Below, one piece after another: positions 1 to 5,100 of a stretch of DNA of 6,055 nucleotides; position 1 is the stretch's first letter; every line of letters begins with the position of its first letter. The notes below the pieces were generated by a model, which saw only the letters and a list, made by a program, of their open reading frames with translations, did no database searches and was not told the origin of the DNA. Source of the stretch: DASPOF01 sp035626155 (GTDB lineage: Bacteria; Desulfobacterota; Binatia; Binatales; Binataceae); the NCBI GenBank assembly GCA_035626155.1, contig DASPOF010000052.1, positions 1 through 6,055 on the forward strand. Reading direction: 5' to 3'. The position numbers and the translations under genes are program-made.

Positions 1-805
1 CGACCGTGTTGGCGAGCATCGGCGCGAACAGCCCGCCCGGCGAATCGGCCGGCACGCCAAGCGCATCGAGCGCCTTGCGCATCACCGGCAAAACGCGCAC
101 CGGCATCGGGGTGTTCGCGATCTTGAGGAGCAGCTCGGCCATCCGCGACATCGCGGTGTCCTTGCGCGGCGTCGAACCGTGGCCCGGCGCGGCATTGACG
201 GTCATCTTGACCGTCACATAGCCTTTTTCGGCGATTTGAATCGGATAAATGCGGCGGCCGCCCAGATGCAACGTGAAACCGCCGAGTTCGTTGAGAACGT
301 AGCCCGCGCGCACCAAATCGGGATGCTGCTCGACGAGGAATTTCGCGCCTAAGTCGCTGCCCGCTTCTTCGTCCGCGACTGCGGCCACGATGAGATCGCG
401 CGCGGGCTGGGCGCCCGCCCGCTTGATCGCCGTCATCACCGCGAGATCCATCGCGCATTTCGATTTCATGTCGATCGCGCCGCGCCCCCACACGCACCCG
501 TCGGCAATATCGGCGCTGAACGGCCCGTGAGACCATCCCGACGGCTCCACCGGCACGACATCGGTATGCGACGACAGCAGGAGCGGCGGCGCGGAGGCGT
601 CCCGTCCCGCAATCCGCGCGACGAGGTTGGCGCGCTCGGGATCGCTCTGGCGAATTACCGAATCGATGCCATGGGCGCCGAGCGATCCCGCAAGATACTC
701 GGCGGCCTGGCGCTCGTTGCCGGGCGGATTGCTGGTGTCCATCCTGAGCAGCGCGCGCAGGCTCTCAAGAGCCTCCTGTTCGATCGTCCGCCACGAAAGT
801 CTCAT
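1..805 (-). CDS. M20-family metallopeptidase/deacylase (ArgE/DapE-like), C-terminus beyond the window
   Basis: The visible 268 residues read without interruption from the ATG at 805 to the left edge. Metal-site motifs of the M20 family are in order: HTDVVPV with His80 and Asp82, then GRGAIDMK with the bridging Asp112, then the DEE triad with Glu146 (general base) and Glu147 (ligand), then NELGG with Glu173 as a likely ligand. The lid/dimerisation domain starts near residue 190 and carries APGHGSTP, whose His is the conserved active-site residue supplied in trans. Family members are usually 370-450 residues, so roughly 100-180 residues are missing. The start is supported by GGAAGG about nine bases upstream. 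Members hydrolyse amide bonds of N-acyl amino acids or dipeptides using two zinc ions in the cytosol. The substrate (acetylornithine, succinyl-diaminopimelate, peptide or another acyl amino acid) cannot be decided from this part. No biosynthetic neighbour helps. Confidence 0.93.
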   Translation of the reverse strand, partial: MRLSWRTIEQEALESLRALLRMDTSNPPGNERQAAEYLAGSLGAHGIDSVIRQSDPERANLVARIAGRDASAPPLLLSSHTDVVPVEPSGWSHGPFSADIADGCVWGRGAIDMKSKCAMDLAVMTAIKRAGAQPARDLIVAAVADEEAGSDLGAKFLVEQHPDLVRAGYVLNELGGFTLHLGGRRIYPIQIAEKGYVTVKMTVNAAPGHGSTPRKDTAMSRMAELLLKIANTPMPVRVLPVMRKALDALGVPADSPGGLFAPMLANTV

Positions 806-975
806 GGAATCTGCCCTTCCGGCCGCCGCTCCGGCCGCTCAACCGATTCTACAATTTGTTTTTCACCAGCCGCACCGGACATCGCGGATGATCGCGTGTT
901 GGCCGGACTTGGGCAAGGGTTGCCGGCGATGGCGTCGGGGCGCGGTCCGCGGTACGCTGCGACGGGACTGAGCCG
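806..975. promoter_or_regulatory. Divergent intergenic region between the M20 peptidase and VOC genes
   Basis: This 170-base gap separates two divergently transcribed genes and must hold both promoters unless transcription enters from elsewhere. On the minus strand TAGAAT (851-846) matches five of six bases of a sigma-70 -10 box and lies in the only AT-rich patch of the gap, but no good -35 box stands 16-18 bases upstream. Its transcript would have a leader of about 35 bases carrying the GGAAGG ribosome binding site. I see no convincing promoter for the VOC gene. CCGGCCG occurs twice close to the peptidase start. No RNA gene is evident. Confidence 0.35.
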
Positions 976-1782
976 GTGAAAATTGGATTCATAGAGCGGG
1001 TCATCGTGGCCGTGGACAGCCTCGATGCCGCACGCGAGCAATGGGCGCGCGCGGGATTCGCCCTGGCGCCCGGCCAGACCGAGGCGGGCGGCATCGCGTG
1101 GGCCGGGTTTTCGGCCGGAGCAATTGAAATCGCACTGTGCTCCGCAATCGACCCGGAGGGCGGGACGCTTGCCGGCGCGATCGAGAATGCGGCCGCGCGG
1201 GGCGGCGGCATCATCGGCTGGGTCTGGGGCGCAACCGAGATGGAGCGTCGCGCGCCGGGCCGGGTCACGCTGGCTGGCCTCGATGGTCAGAAAACGGAAG
1301 CGGCCGCGCTTGCGGGCCCCCCGGCGGGCCTGTGGTGGGCTGCGACCGAGACGCGTTCCGAGATCGAGACGCGCCGCTCGCGCCTGGGCCGCCTGTGCGG
1401 GCCCAATCCAAACTCCGTCGATTACCTCGAACATATCGTCGTGATAGCTCCCGTGCTCGAAGACGCAATCGCAGCGCACGAGGCGCTCGGCGTCCCCTGC
1501 AAGCGGATTCGCGATGCGGGCAACGATGTGCGGCAGGCTTTCTTCAAGCTCGAACAGACGGTCATCGAGGTCGCCGGTCCCGGGCGCGGACGCGCGGGAG
1601 GCTGGGGCCTCGCCTTCATGTGCGCCGACATACGCAAGGCCGTTGCGACCGTCCGCAGCGGCGGCTTGCAGGCGACCGAACCGAAGCCTGCCGTACAGGG
1701 CGGCCTGATCGCGCGCATCGTCGATCCGCTCGACGGAGTCGCGATCGCTTTCATGCAGGCGCCGTCGGCGAATCAGGCCTGA
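976..1782 (+). CDS. VOC (glyoxalase/bleomycin resistance/dioxygenase) superfamily protein, two-lobed
   Basis: This 268-residue protein looks like two vicinal-oxygen-chelate modules. The first begins IERVIVAVDSLDAA (residues 6-19) and runs to about 125. The second begins YLEHIVVIAPVLEDAI (150-165), continues through VIEVAG (196-201) and GLAFMCADIRKAV (211-223), and ends in DPLDGVAIAF near the C-terminus, all typical VOC beta-strand signatures. The second lobe keeps a likely metal pair, His153 and Glu198. In the first lobe the usual His is Arg8, although Glu51 is in the matching strand. VOC proteins are isomerases, lyases, dioxygenases or binding proteins; the activity here is unknown. The start is a GTG with only a weak purine stretch before it, chosen because the first beta strand begins immediately. 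It converges on the DUF155 gene 39 bases downstream. A 225-residue antisense ORF overlaps it and is treated as a shadow. Confidence 0.82.
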   Translation: MKIGFIERVIVAVDSLDAAREQWARAGFALAPGQTEAGGIAWAGFSAGAIEIALCSAIDPEGGTLAGAIENAAARGGGIIGWVWGATEMERRAPGRVTLAGLDGQKTEAAALAGPPAGLWWAATETRSEIETRRSRLGRLCGPNPNSVDYLEHIVVIAPVLEDAIAAHEALGVPCKRIRDAGNDVRQAFFKLEQTVIEVAGPGRGRAGGWGLAFMCADIRKAVATVRSGGLQATEPKPAVQGGLIARIVDPLDGVAIAFMQAPSANQA

Positions 1783-1821
1783 TATCCGAGCCGCGGTTTG
1801 CGATGCAGGGTAGCGGAGCGG

Positions 1822-2604
1822 CTACTTCAGCTTCGCCAGCGTGAACAGGAGTTCGACCGCGATTAGAACCGTGACCGCCACCTCGAGCAGGATGAGCCTG
1901 CGGTCGCGCGCGACGTCGAGCACCAGTCCGAGCGACTCCTGGATGCTGCGCAGCTTCGATTCGAGCGCATCGTAGCGGTCGGCCAGATCGAATTCCCCGC
2001 GCAGGTCGTTGTAGATGCGATCCATCTCGGGGTCTTCCCACGCCGCATCGGGCTTGTCGAGCAGATGGAGCACGGAGAGGACTTCGTTGCGCGTCGAGAT
2101 TTCCTGGCCGATGAAGCGATGCAGCGGGCGCATCCGGTAGGGCACGTTTCCGCGCCGTTCGAGACGATCGACCAGGACGTTGGTGCGCGCAAGCAGCTCC
2201 TCGACGATTCGCTCGTAGTACTCCATCGCGGCACTCTGCGCGATGGTGAGCGCGATGATTCCCGCGCGCGCCGGCGTGAAGCGGCTGAGCGTGAGCGTGC
2301 CATCGCTGATGCCGGTCATCCGCGAGGCGTCCTCCAGGACCGAGTAATCCTCGCGCACCACGTGGGTCGTGAGATCCGGCCGCGCGCGCCGCAGGCGCGC
2401 AAGCTCGCTCTCGCGGACCGCGGCCGGCAGATCGTGCGTTACGATCGCCCCGAACGGATAGATATAGACGCCGCCCTCGGGCTCGAGCGGAAGGTAAAGT
2501 TCGTGCGCCGAGACTCTCGCGCCGGGGAACTCGGAGGCGATTTGCCGAAGCGAGATGTTTTCCTCGAAGGCAATCGCGGAAAATTGATGCGTTCGTGGCG
2601 CCAT
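1822..2604 (-). CDS. DUF155 / RMD1 (YagE) family protein with C-terminal membrane anchor
   Basis: The 260-residue product has the layout of the DUF155/RMD1 family. There is an N-terminal alpha/beta part with VYIYPFGAIV (residues 46-55), where the family has an aromatic FPYG-like motif. A helical middle follows, with ALTIAQSAAMEYYE (118-131). Next is a Leu/Asp-rich stretch ending LLDKPDAAWEDPEMDRIYNDLR (181-202), matching the family pattern of a short linker with a conserved Trp. After it come a predicted coiled coil (about 205-232) and one transmembrane helix (about 236-256). Eukaryotic relatives (yeast RMD1, human RMND1) are organelle membrane proteins linked to mitochondrial translation; the bacterial role is unknown. 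Its length fits bacterial homologues. The ATG has no strong ribosome binding site: a GAGG lies 14 bases upstream. It follows the MoaD/ThiS-like gene by 60 bases and is probably the last gene of the same transcript. Confidence 0.88.
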   Translation of the reverse strand: MAPRTHQFSAIAFEENISLRQIASEFPGARVSAHELYLPLEPEGGVYIYPFGAIVTHDLPAAVRESELARLRRARPDLTTHVVREDYSVLEDASRMTGISDGTLTLSRFTPARAGIIALTIAQSAAMEYYERIVEELLARTNVLVDRLERRGNVPYRMRPLHRFIGQEISTRNEVLSVLHLLDKPDAAWEDPEMDRIYNDLRGEFDLADRYDALESKLRSIQESLGLVLDVARDRRLILLEVAVTVLIAVELLFTLAKLK

Positions 2605-2664
2605 CGCCGCATACCCAACCTCGCAAGGGTAGCACGGCGGCGGCCATTTGGCGCGGCGCGAGGC

Positions 2665-2925
2665 TCAGCCCCCGGTGAGCGCGCACACGATCTGCACCTC
2701 ATCGCGCCCGCTCAAGCGCGCGGAGAGATCGTGCACCTGCTCGCGATTGACGAAAATCCGAATGTGCCGGCGGATGCGGTCCTGCTCGTCGATCATGCGG
2801 AAGCGGATGCCGGGGAACGCGGCCTCCAGGTTTGCCAGCATCGCGGCAAGCGTGGCGCCCGAACCAGTCACCTCCGATTTGCCCTGCGTGTAGGAGCGCA
2901 GCGGGCTCGGGATCAGCACTCGCAT
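2665..2925 (-). CDS. MoaD/ThiS-family ubiquitin-fold small protein ending in Gly-Gly
   Basis: The 86-residue protein fits the beta-grasp sulfur-carrier family in size and pattern. It opens with a strand (MRVLIPSPLRSYT), then GATLAAMLANLEAAFPGIRFRM (23-44, the helix region of MoaD/ThiS), then IRIFVNREQV (55-64), then DEVQIVCALTGG at the extreme C-terminus. In characterised members the terminal Gly-Gly is adenylated by a ThiF/MoeB-type E1 and converted to a thiocarboxylate, or conjugated to a target. No E1, MoaE, ThiG or JAB peptidase lies in this window. Its ATG overlaps the TGA of the upstream BNR gene by one base (TGATG at 2927-2923), so translation is probably by re-initiation. The genome partner for activation and the sulfur acceptor are unknown. 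I infer a function shared with the BNR protein rather than molybdopterin or thiamine synthesis. Confidence 0.88.
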   Translation of the reverse strand: MRVLIPSPLRSYTQGKSEVTGSGATLAAMLANLEAAFPGIRFRMIDEQDRIRRHIRIFVNREQVHDLSARLSGRDEVQIVCALTGG

Positions 2926-4139
2926 CACGGCGACATTGCCGCGACGACCGCGTATATCTCGGGCAGATGCGCGGCGATCTGCCGCCAGCTCGCGCCCTCG
3001 TTGGCGCTCATCCAGAGCTCGCCGCTGGTGGTGCCAAGGTATAGCCCGACCGGATCGCACTCGTCCGCCGAGAATCCCTGACGCTTGACCGTGAACCACG
3101 CCTGCGCGCGGGGAAATCCGCGATCCTGCCGCTCCCAGGTCTCGCCCGCATCGCGCGAGCGATACGCCGCCGGCCTTCCCTGGGGACTCGTGCGCGGCCA
3201 CACGCTGGTCCCGTCCATCGGAAAAACCCAGACGGTGTCCGGATCGCGCGGATGGAGCACGATCGGAAATCCGATGTCGCCGATCTCCCTGGGCATGTTG
3301 TTCCCGATTCGTTCCCACTGCTCGCCCGGACGATCGAGCCGGTAAATACCGCAGTGGCTCTGCTGGTACAGGCGATCGGGCTTGAGCGGATGGAGCCAGA
3401 GACAGTGAGTATCCTGCCCGTACTCCGGCTCGGGTCCGGGAACGAAATTGGCCTCAACGCCCTTGTTGAGCGGGCGCCACGAGCGTCCCTTGTCCGGGCT
3501 CTCGAACGTCCCGCCGTTGCCTCTCAAGTACATGTGATTGGGGTCGCGCGGATCGACGAGCACCGAGTGAAGAATCGGCCCGTCCGGGGTTCCGTCTTGA
3601 GGCGGATTCCATTTCAGATACATCGAGTGATCGTTCCACCCCTCGACGCTCGCCCACGTCATCCCGCCATCCTCGCTGCGAAAGAGCGCCGGGGGCGACG
3701 TTCCCGCGTACCATGCGTTCGGCTCCGTGGGATGAGCCGGGCTCAGCCAGAAGGTGTAATCCACGGCGCGCGCCCTCTCGCCCTCGGCGGCTTTCGGGAA
3801 CGCGGGCGGATGCGCCGCTTCCTGCCAGGTGCGGCCCATGTCCACGGTCCGGAAGATGGTCGGCCCCAGATGCCCCGTGCGCGACGCGGCGAGCAGGGTC
3901 CTACCGTCGCGCGGGTCCAGAACCAGGTGATTGACTATATGGCCGAGAAAGTGAGGACCATCGACGCGCCACGATTTGCGCTGCGAATCGCCATAGTAGA
4001 TAAATGCGCCCTTGCGGGTGGCTACCAACAGGACCACGCGGCGGTCATCGCGGCCGCGCACCGATGGTCCCGCGCCGCGCGAGCGCCGCGCCGGACGGCG
4101 GCTTCCCATCGATCCTGCGCGCGCGCTGCGCCGCTTCAT
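2925..4139 (-). CDS. BNR/Asp-box beta-propeller protein (WD40/YVTN/BNR-like, 'exo-alpha-sialidase'-type)
   Basis: The 404-residue protein contains five Asp-box-like repeats of the form S/T-x-D/N-x-G-x-S/T-W: FRTVDMGRTW (96-105), FRSEDGGMTW (153-162), FESPDKGRSW (212-221), YRSRDAGETW (326-335) and WMSANEGASW (376-385). Each marks a hairpin of a beta-propeller blade, so a six- or seven-bladed propeller is likely. The core begins VVLLVATRKGAF (35-46). Between blades lie two His-Cys pairs, H245-C246 and H262-C263. No signal peptide is seen; the first 34 residues are very Arg-rich. The start is well supported by GGAGG seven bases upstream, although GTG codons at residues 27 and 35 are alternatives that would remove the basic tail. 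Sialidase activity should not be assumed: the Asp boxes are structural and the sialidase Arg triad was not recognised. The stop overlaps the start of the MoaD/ThiS-like gene. Confidence 0.9.
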   Translation of the reverse strand: MKRRSARAGSMGSRRPARRSRGAGPSVRGRDDRRVVLLVATRKGAFIYYGDSQRKSWRVDGPHFLGHIVNHLVLDPRDGRTLLAASRTGHLGPTIFRTVDMGRTWQEAAHPPAFPKAAEGERARAVDYTFWLSPAHPTEPNAWYAGTSPPALFRSEDGGMTWASVEGWNDHSMYLKWNPPQDGTPDGPILHSVLVDPRDPNHMYLRGNGGTFESPDKGRSWRPLNKGVEANFVPGPEPEYGQDTHCLWLHPLKPDRLYQQSHCGIYRLDRPGEQWERIGNNMPREIGDIGFPIVLHPRDPDTVWVFPMDGTSVWPRTSPQGRPAAYRSRDAGETWERQDRGFPRAQAWFTVKRQGFSADECDPVGLYLGTTSGELWMSANEGASWRQIAAHLPEIYAVVAAMSP

Positions 4140-4146
4140 ATCTTTG

Positions 4147-4151
4147 CCTCC
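4147..4151 (-). promoter_or_regulatory. Strong ribosome binding site of the BNR gene
   Basis: GGAGG on the minus strand lies seven bases before the ATG at 4139. This fixes that ATG as the most likely start despite the unusual Arg-rich N-terminus it adds. Confidence 0.75.
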
Positions 4152-4156
4152 GGGAG

Positions 4157-4171
4157 CCCGCTCTGAGCGGG
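4157..4171 (-). repeat. Short hairpin just upstream of the BNR ribosome binding site
   Basis: A perfect six-base inverted repeat, CCCGCT-ctg-AGCGGG, has a three-base loop. It ends five bases before the GGAGG of the BNR gene on the minus strand. In the mRNA it would form a compact GC stem next to the ribosome binding site. It could stabilise the 5' end or tune initiation, but it may be chance in DNA of this composition. Confidence 0.4.
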
Positions 4172-4278
4172 ACTGTCAGCCACCCGATACTTACTGCAAC
4201 CGGCATCCCCCACCCCCGATCGACACTATCCAAGCCCGCTGATTTATGTAAAGGCACAAAATTACGTCGGTCCTTTTT

Positions 4279-4295
4279 CGGCCCGGCGCCGGCCG
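4279..4295. repeat. GC-rich inverted repeat between the small membrane protein and BNR genes
   Basis: CGGCC and GGCCG flank a seven-base loop that contains the self-complementary GGCGCC. On the minus strand it lies about 35 bases after the stop of the membrane-protein gene and could act as a weak or Rho-assisted termination point. The following bases are AAAAAGG rather than a T run, so an intrinsic terminator is not supported. Confidence 0.3.
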
Positions 4296-4330
4296 GATCA
4301 AATTAGTACTGTCCCAGCTCGCGCCAGCCT

Positions 4331-4642
4331 TCACGTCATCACCAGAATCAGCAATCCCCCGGCGATTATGAATCCGCCGCCAATTATCAATCTGTCATCG
4401 GGAATTTGCTTGAAGACGATGAATGAAATCACCTGGGAGACCACAAAGAAGATCGCGATGTACACGCCCATCAGGCGGTTGAAATCAAGGCCGCTCTTGT
4501 TGACCAAAACCCCATAGGCGAACAACGTCACCGCCCCGGCAGCCATCGAGTAGGTTGCTCCTCCCAATCCGATCCGGATCAGGGCGTCGCCGCCCACTTC
4601 GAGGCCCGCGGCCGCGACCATAATGATGAATGCCACCAGCAT
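4331..4642 (-). CDS. Small four-helix membrane protein, SMR/YnfA-like (drug/metabolite transporter superfamily-like)
   Basis: From the ATG at 4642 the product has 103 residues and four hydrophobic helices at about 2-22, 31-48, 57-78 and 85-102. That is the size and topology of small multidrug resistance and YnfA-type proteins. Helix 1 (MLVAFIIMVAAAGLEVGGDA) carries Glu15 in the membrane, close to where SMR exporters have the essential proton- and drug-coupling Glu, and then Asp19 and Arg23. The last half (GVYIAIFFVVSQ, then GGGFIIAGGLLIL) resembles the matching part of YnfA and DMT proteins. The start is decided by GGAGGG eight bases upstream; an in-frame TTG at 4726 would add 28 basic, non-membrane residues and has no such site. 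A dimeric exporter or half of a pair is the likely form. Substrate is unknown, and the family assignment rests on topology and a few motif residues. Confidence 0.78.
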   Translation of the reverse strand: MLVAFIIMVAAAGLEVGGDALIRIGLGGATYSMAAGAVTLFAYGVLVNKSGLDFNRLMGVYIAIFFVVSQVISFIVFKQIPDDRLIIGGGFIIAGGLLILVMT

Positions 4643-4650
4643 CAAATCGT

Positions 4651-4656
4651 CCCTCC
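4651..4656 (-). promoter_or_regulatory. Ribosome binding site fixing the start of the SMR-like gene
   Basis: GGAGGG on the minus strand lies eight bases before the ATG at 4642. It favours the 103-residue product over the longer TTG-initiated version. Confidence 0.75.
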
Positions 4657-4683
4657 GTCGGCGCAAATCCGAGCGCGAGCCAG

Positions 4684-4710
4684 GCTGCGCCGCCTTCGTC
4701 CGGGCGCAGC
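4684..4710 (-). repeat. Perfect 8-bp hairpin in the leader of the SMR-like gene
   Basis: On the minus strand GCTGCGCC pairs perfectly with GGCGCAGC around an 11-base loop, cggacgaaggc. It lies about 40 bases upstream of the SMR-like start. The loop contains ACGA, and a second ACGA follows the ribosome binding site (GGGACGATTTG). That superficially recalls the ACGR loops of guanidine-II riboswitches, but neither ACGA is directly closed by a stem. It is therefore annotated only as a leader hairpin or possible protein-binding site. Confidence 0.4.
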
Positions 4711-4878
4711 GGGACTCCGCGTTCAAGCTCGCCGCTTAAGTATCCGGATTTCGCGGCCGGCTTTCCACCCGGTTTCCGCAAGGCGCTTGCCGGATGGGGG
4801 TCGATCGCGCCCGTTTGTCACTCATTGCAGCGCGCCGACCTGCTCATCATGGGTTGCCGCGCGCTGGCCGGAAGCGGC

Positions 4879-4897
4879 ATTGATTCCCAGTATCAAT
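4879..4897. repeat. Inverted repeat ATTGAT-N7-ATCAAT (operator-like)
   Basis: A perfect six-base dyad has a seven-base spacer, giving arm centres about 13 bases apart, which suits binding of a dimeric regulator. Its TGAT/ATCA core recurs in the next dyad at 4904-4934. It is followed by TTTG rather than a T run, so it is not a terminator. Confidence 0.4.
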
Positions 4898-4903
4898 TTG
4901 CCA

Positions 4904-4934
4904 GCGACTGATAGCCATTCTCAACATCAGTCGC
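4904..4934. repeat. Perfect 9-bp inverted repeat GCGACTGAT-N13-ATCAGTCGC
   Basis: Nine bases pair perfectly around a 13-base spacer. It lies just upstream of the TTGACT box at 4945-4950. The right arm contains CAGTC (4928-4932), which could instead pair with GACTG at 4947-4951, so two mutually exclusive hairpins are possible if the region is transcribed. As DNA it could be an operator; as RNA it could be one state of a switch. Confidence 0.5.
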
Positions 4935-5003
4935 ATAGTGATTCTTGACTGCGTATCGAGCAAGAGTTACTGAGAAAGTTGGAGAGAAACTCCATATCGG
5001 AGG

Positions 5004-5096
5004 ATGGTGAACGAACACATGGACGATCCATCACAACAATTGGTTCGAACCGAGCGCCGCAACCAGCCGGCTCTTGACGGGATTACGCCGATTTAA
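5004..5096 (+). CDS. Possible short leader ORF upstream of the NRAMP-like gene
   Basis: An open frame runs from the ATG at 5004 (in-frame GTG at 5007 and ATG at 5019) to TAA at 5094-5096, encoding up to 30 residues. The shorter form begins MDDPSQQLVRTERRNQ and ends in DGITPI. A GGAGG at 4999-5003 precedes it, but spacing to the three candidate starts is 0, 3 and 15 bases, none ideal, so the start is unresolved. The stop lies inside the palindrome at 5089-5100, and only 17 bases separate it from the NRAMP-like ATG. Such a placement would suit a leader peptide coupled to the transporter. It has three prolines but no stalling motif I recognise. It may simply be untranslated. Confidence 0.22.
   Translation: MVNEHMDDPSQQLVRTERRNQPALDGITPI
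5019..5031 (+). repeat. Small hairpin ATGGA-CGA-TCCAT in the NRAMP leader
   Basis: A perfect five-base inverted repeat with a three-base loop covers the third candidate start of the short leader ORF. GATGG at 5003-5007 can pair with CCATC at 5028-5032 instead, giving another alternative fold that would engage the end of the GGAGG at 4999-5003. Confidence 0.3.
5042..5051. repeat. 10-base palindrome GGTTCGAACC
   Basis: A perfect 10-base palindrome lies 62 bases before the NRAMP-like start. It resembles a tRNA T-arm core, but the flanks do not form a T-stem, so it is not a tRNA gene. It could be a small operator or a restriction-type site, or chance. Confidence 0.3.
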
Positions 5097-5100
5097 ATCG
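5089..5100. repeat. 12-base palindrome CGATTTAAATCG next to the NRAMP-like start
   Basis: A perfect 12-base palindrome with an AT-rich core in otherwise GC-rich DNA ends 13 bases before the ATG at 5114 and four bases before the GAGG ribosome binding site at 5105-5108. Position and symmetry suit a repressor operator or an RNA-level control of initiation. Confidence 0.4.

Larger units (their letters stand above)
4140..4330. promoter_or_regulatory. Intergenic region upstream of the BNR-MoaD cluster
   Basis: This gap separates two minus-strand genes and ends in the leader of the BNR gene. It is relatively AT-rich around 4235-4265. On the minus strand a TTTACA box (about 4254-4249) resembles a -35 element, but the best -10 candidate at 17-18 bases, around ATAGTG, is poor, so the promoter is only a suggestion. 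A GC-rich inverted repeat sits at 4279-4295. It is not followed by a run of T on either strand, so it is not a canonical terminator for the upstream membrane-protein gene. No ORF is convincing here. Confidence 0.3.

Noticed and set aside
802..1479. 225-residue antisense ORF across the VOC gene and the peptidase promoter region
   Set aside because: It is Arg/Ala-rich low-complexity protein typical of the opposite strand of GC-rich genes, with no domain, and it overlaps a clear VOC protein.
1789..1825. Bidirectional terminator between the convergent VOC and DUF155 genes
   Set aside because: Weak alternative stems exist (GTAGC-N6-GCTAC at 1810-1825; AGCCGC/GCGGCT with a long loop), but neither strand has a T run after them.
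2065..3081. 338-residue plus-strand ORF opposite DUF155, MoaD-like and BNR genes
   Set aside because: It crosses three recognisable genes on the other strand and shows no domain or ribosome binding site; it is a GC-rich shadow.
2925..4139. Annotation of the BNR protein as a true sialidase
   Set aside because: Asp boxes are structural and shared by many propellers. I did not recognise the Arg triad or the other catalytic residues of sialidases.
3252..4166. 304-residue plus-strand ORF opposite the BNR gene
   Set aside because: The opposite strand encodes five clean Asp-box repeats in frame, so this frame is a by-product.
4640..4710. Guanidine-II (mini-ykkC) riboswitch upstream of the SMR-like gene, suggested by two ACGA sequences
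   Set aside because: In that riboswitch each ACGR is a tetraloop closed directly by a GC stem. Here the first ACGA sits within an 11-base loop and the second has no pairing flanks.
4643..4726. TTG-initiated longer form of the SMR-like protein
   Set aside because: The extra 28 residues are hydrophilic, and the GGAGGG is placed correctly only for the internal ATG at 4642.
4630..4911. 93-codon plus-strand ORF in the intergenic region
   Set aside because: It overlaps the start of the SMR-like gene, has no ribosome binding site, and its composition is Pro/Ser-rich shadow type.
5039..5055. tRNA T-arm or tRNA fragment, because of GGTTCGAACC
   Set aside because: The five bases before and after the putative loop do not pair beyond one base pair, and no acceptor or anticodon arm is present.
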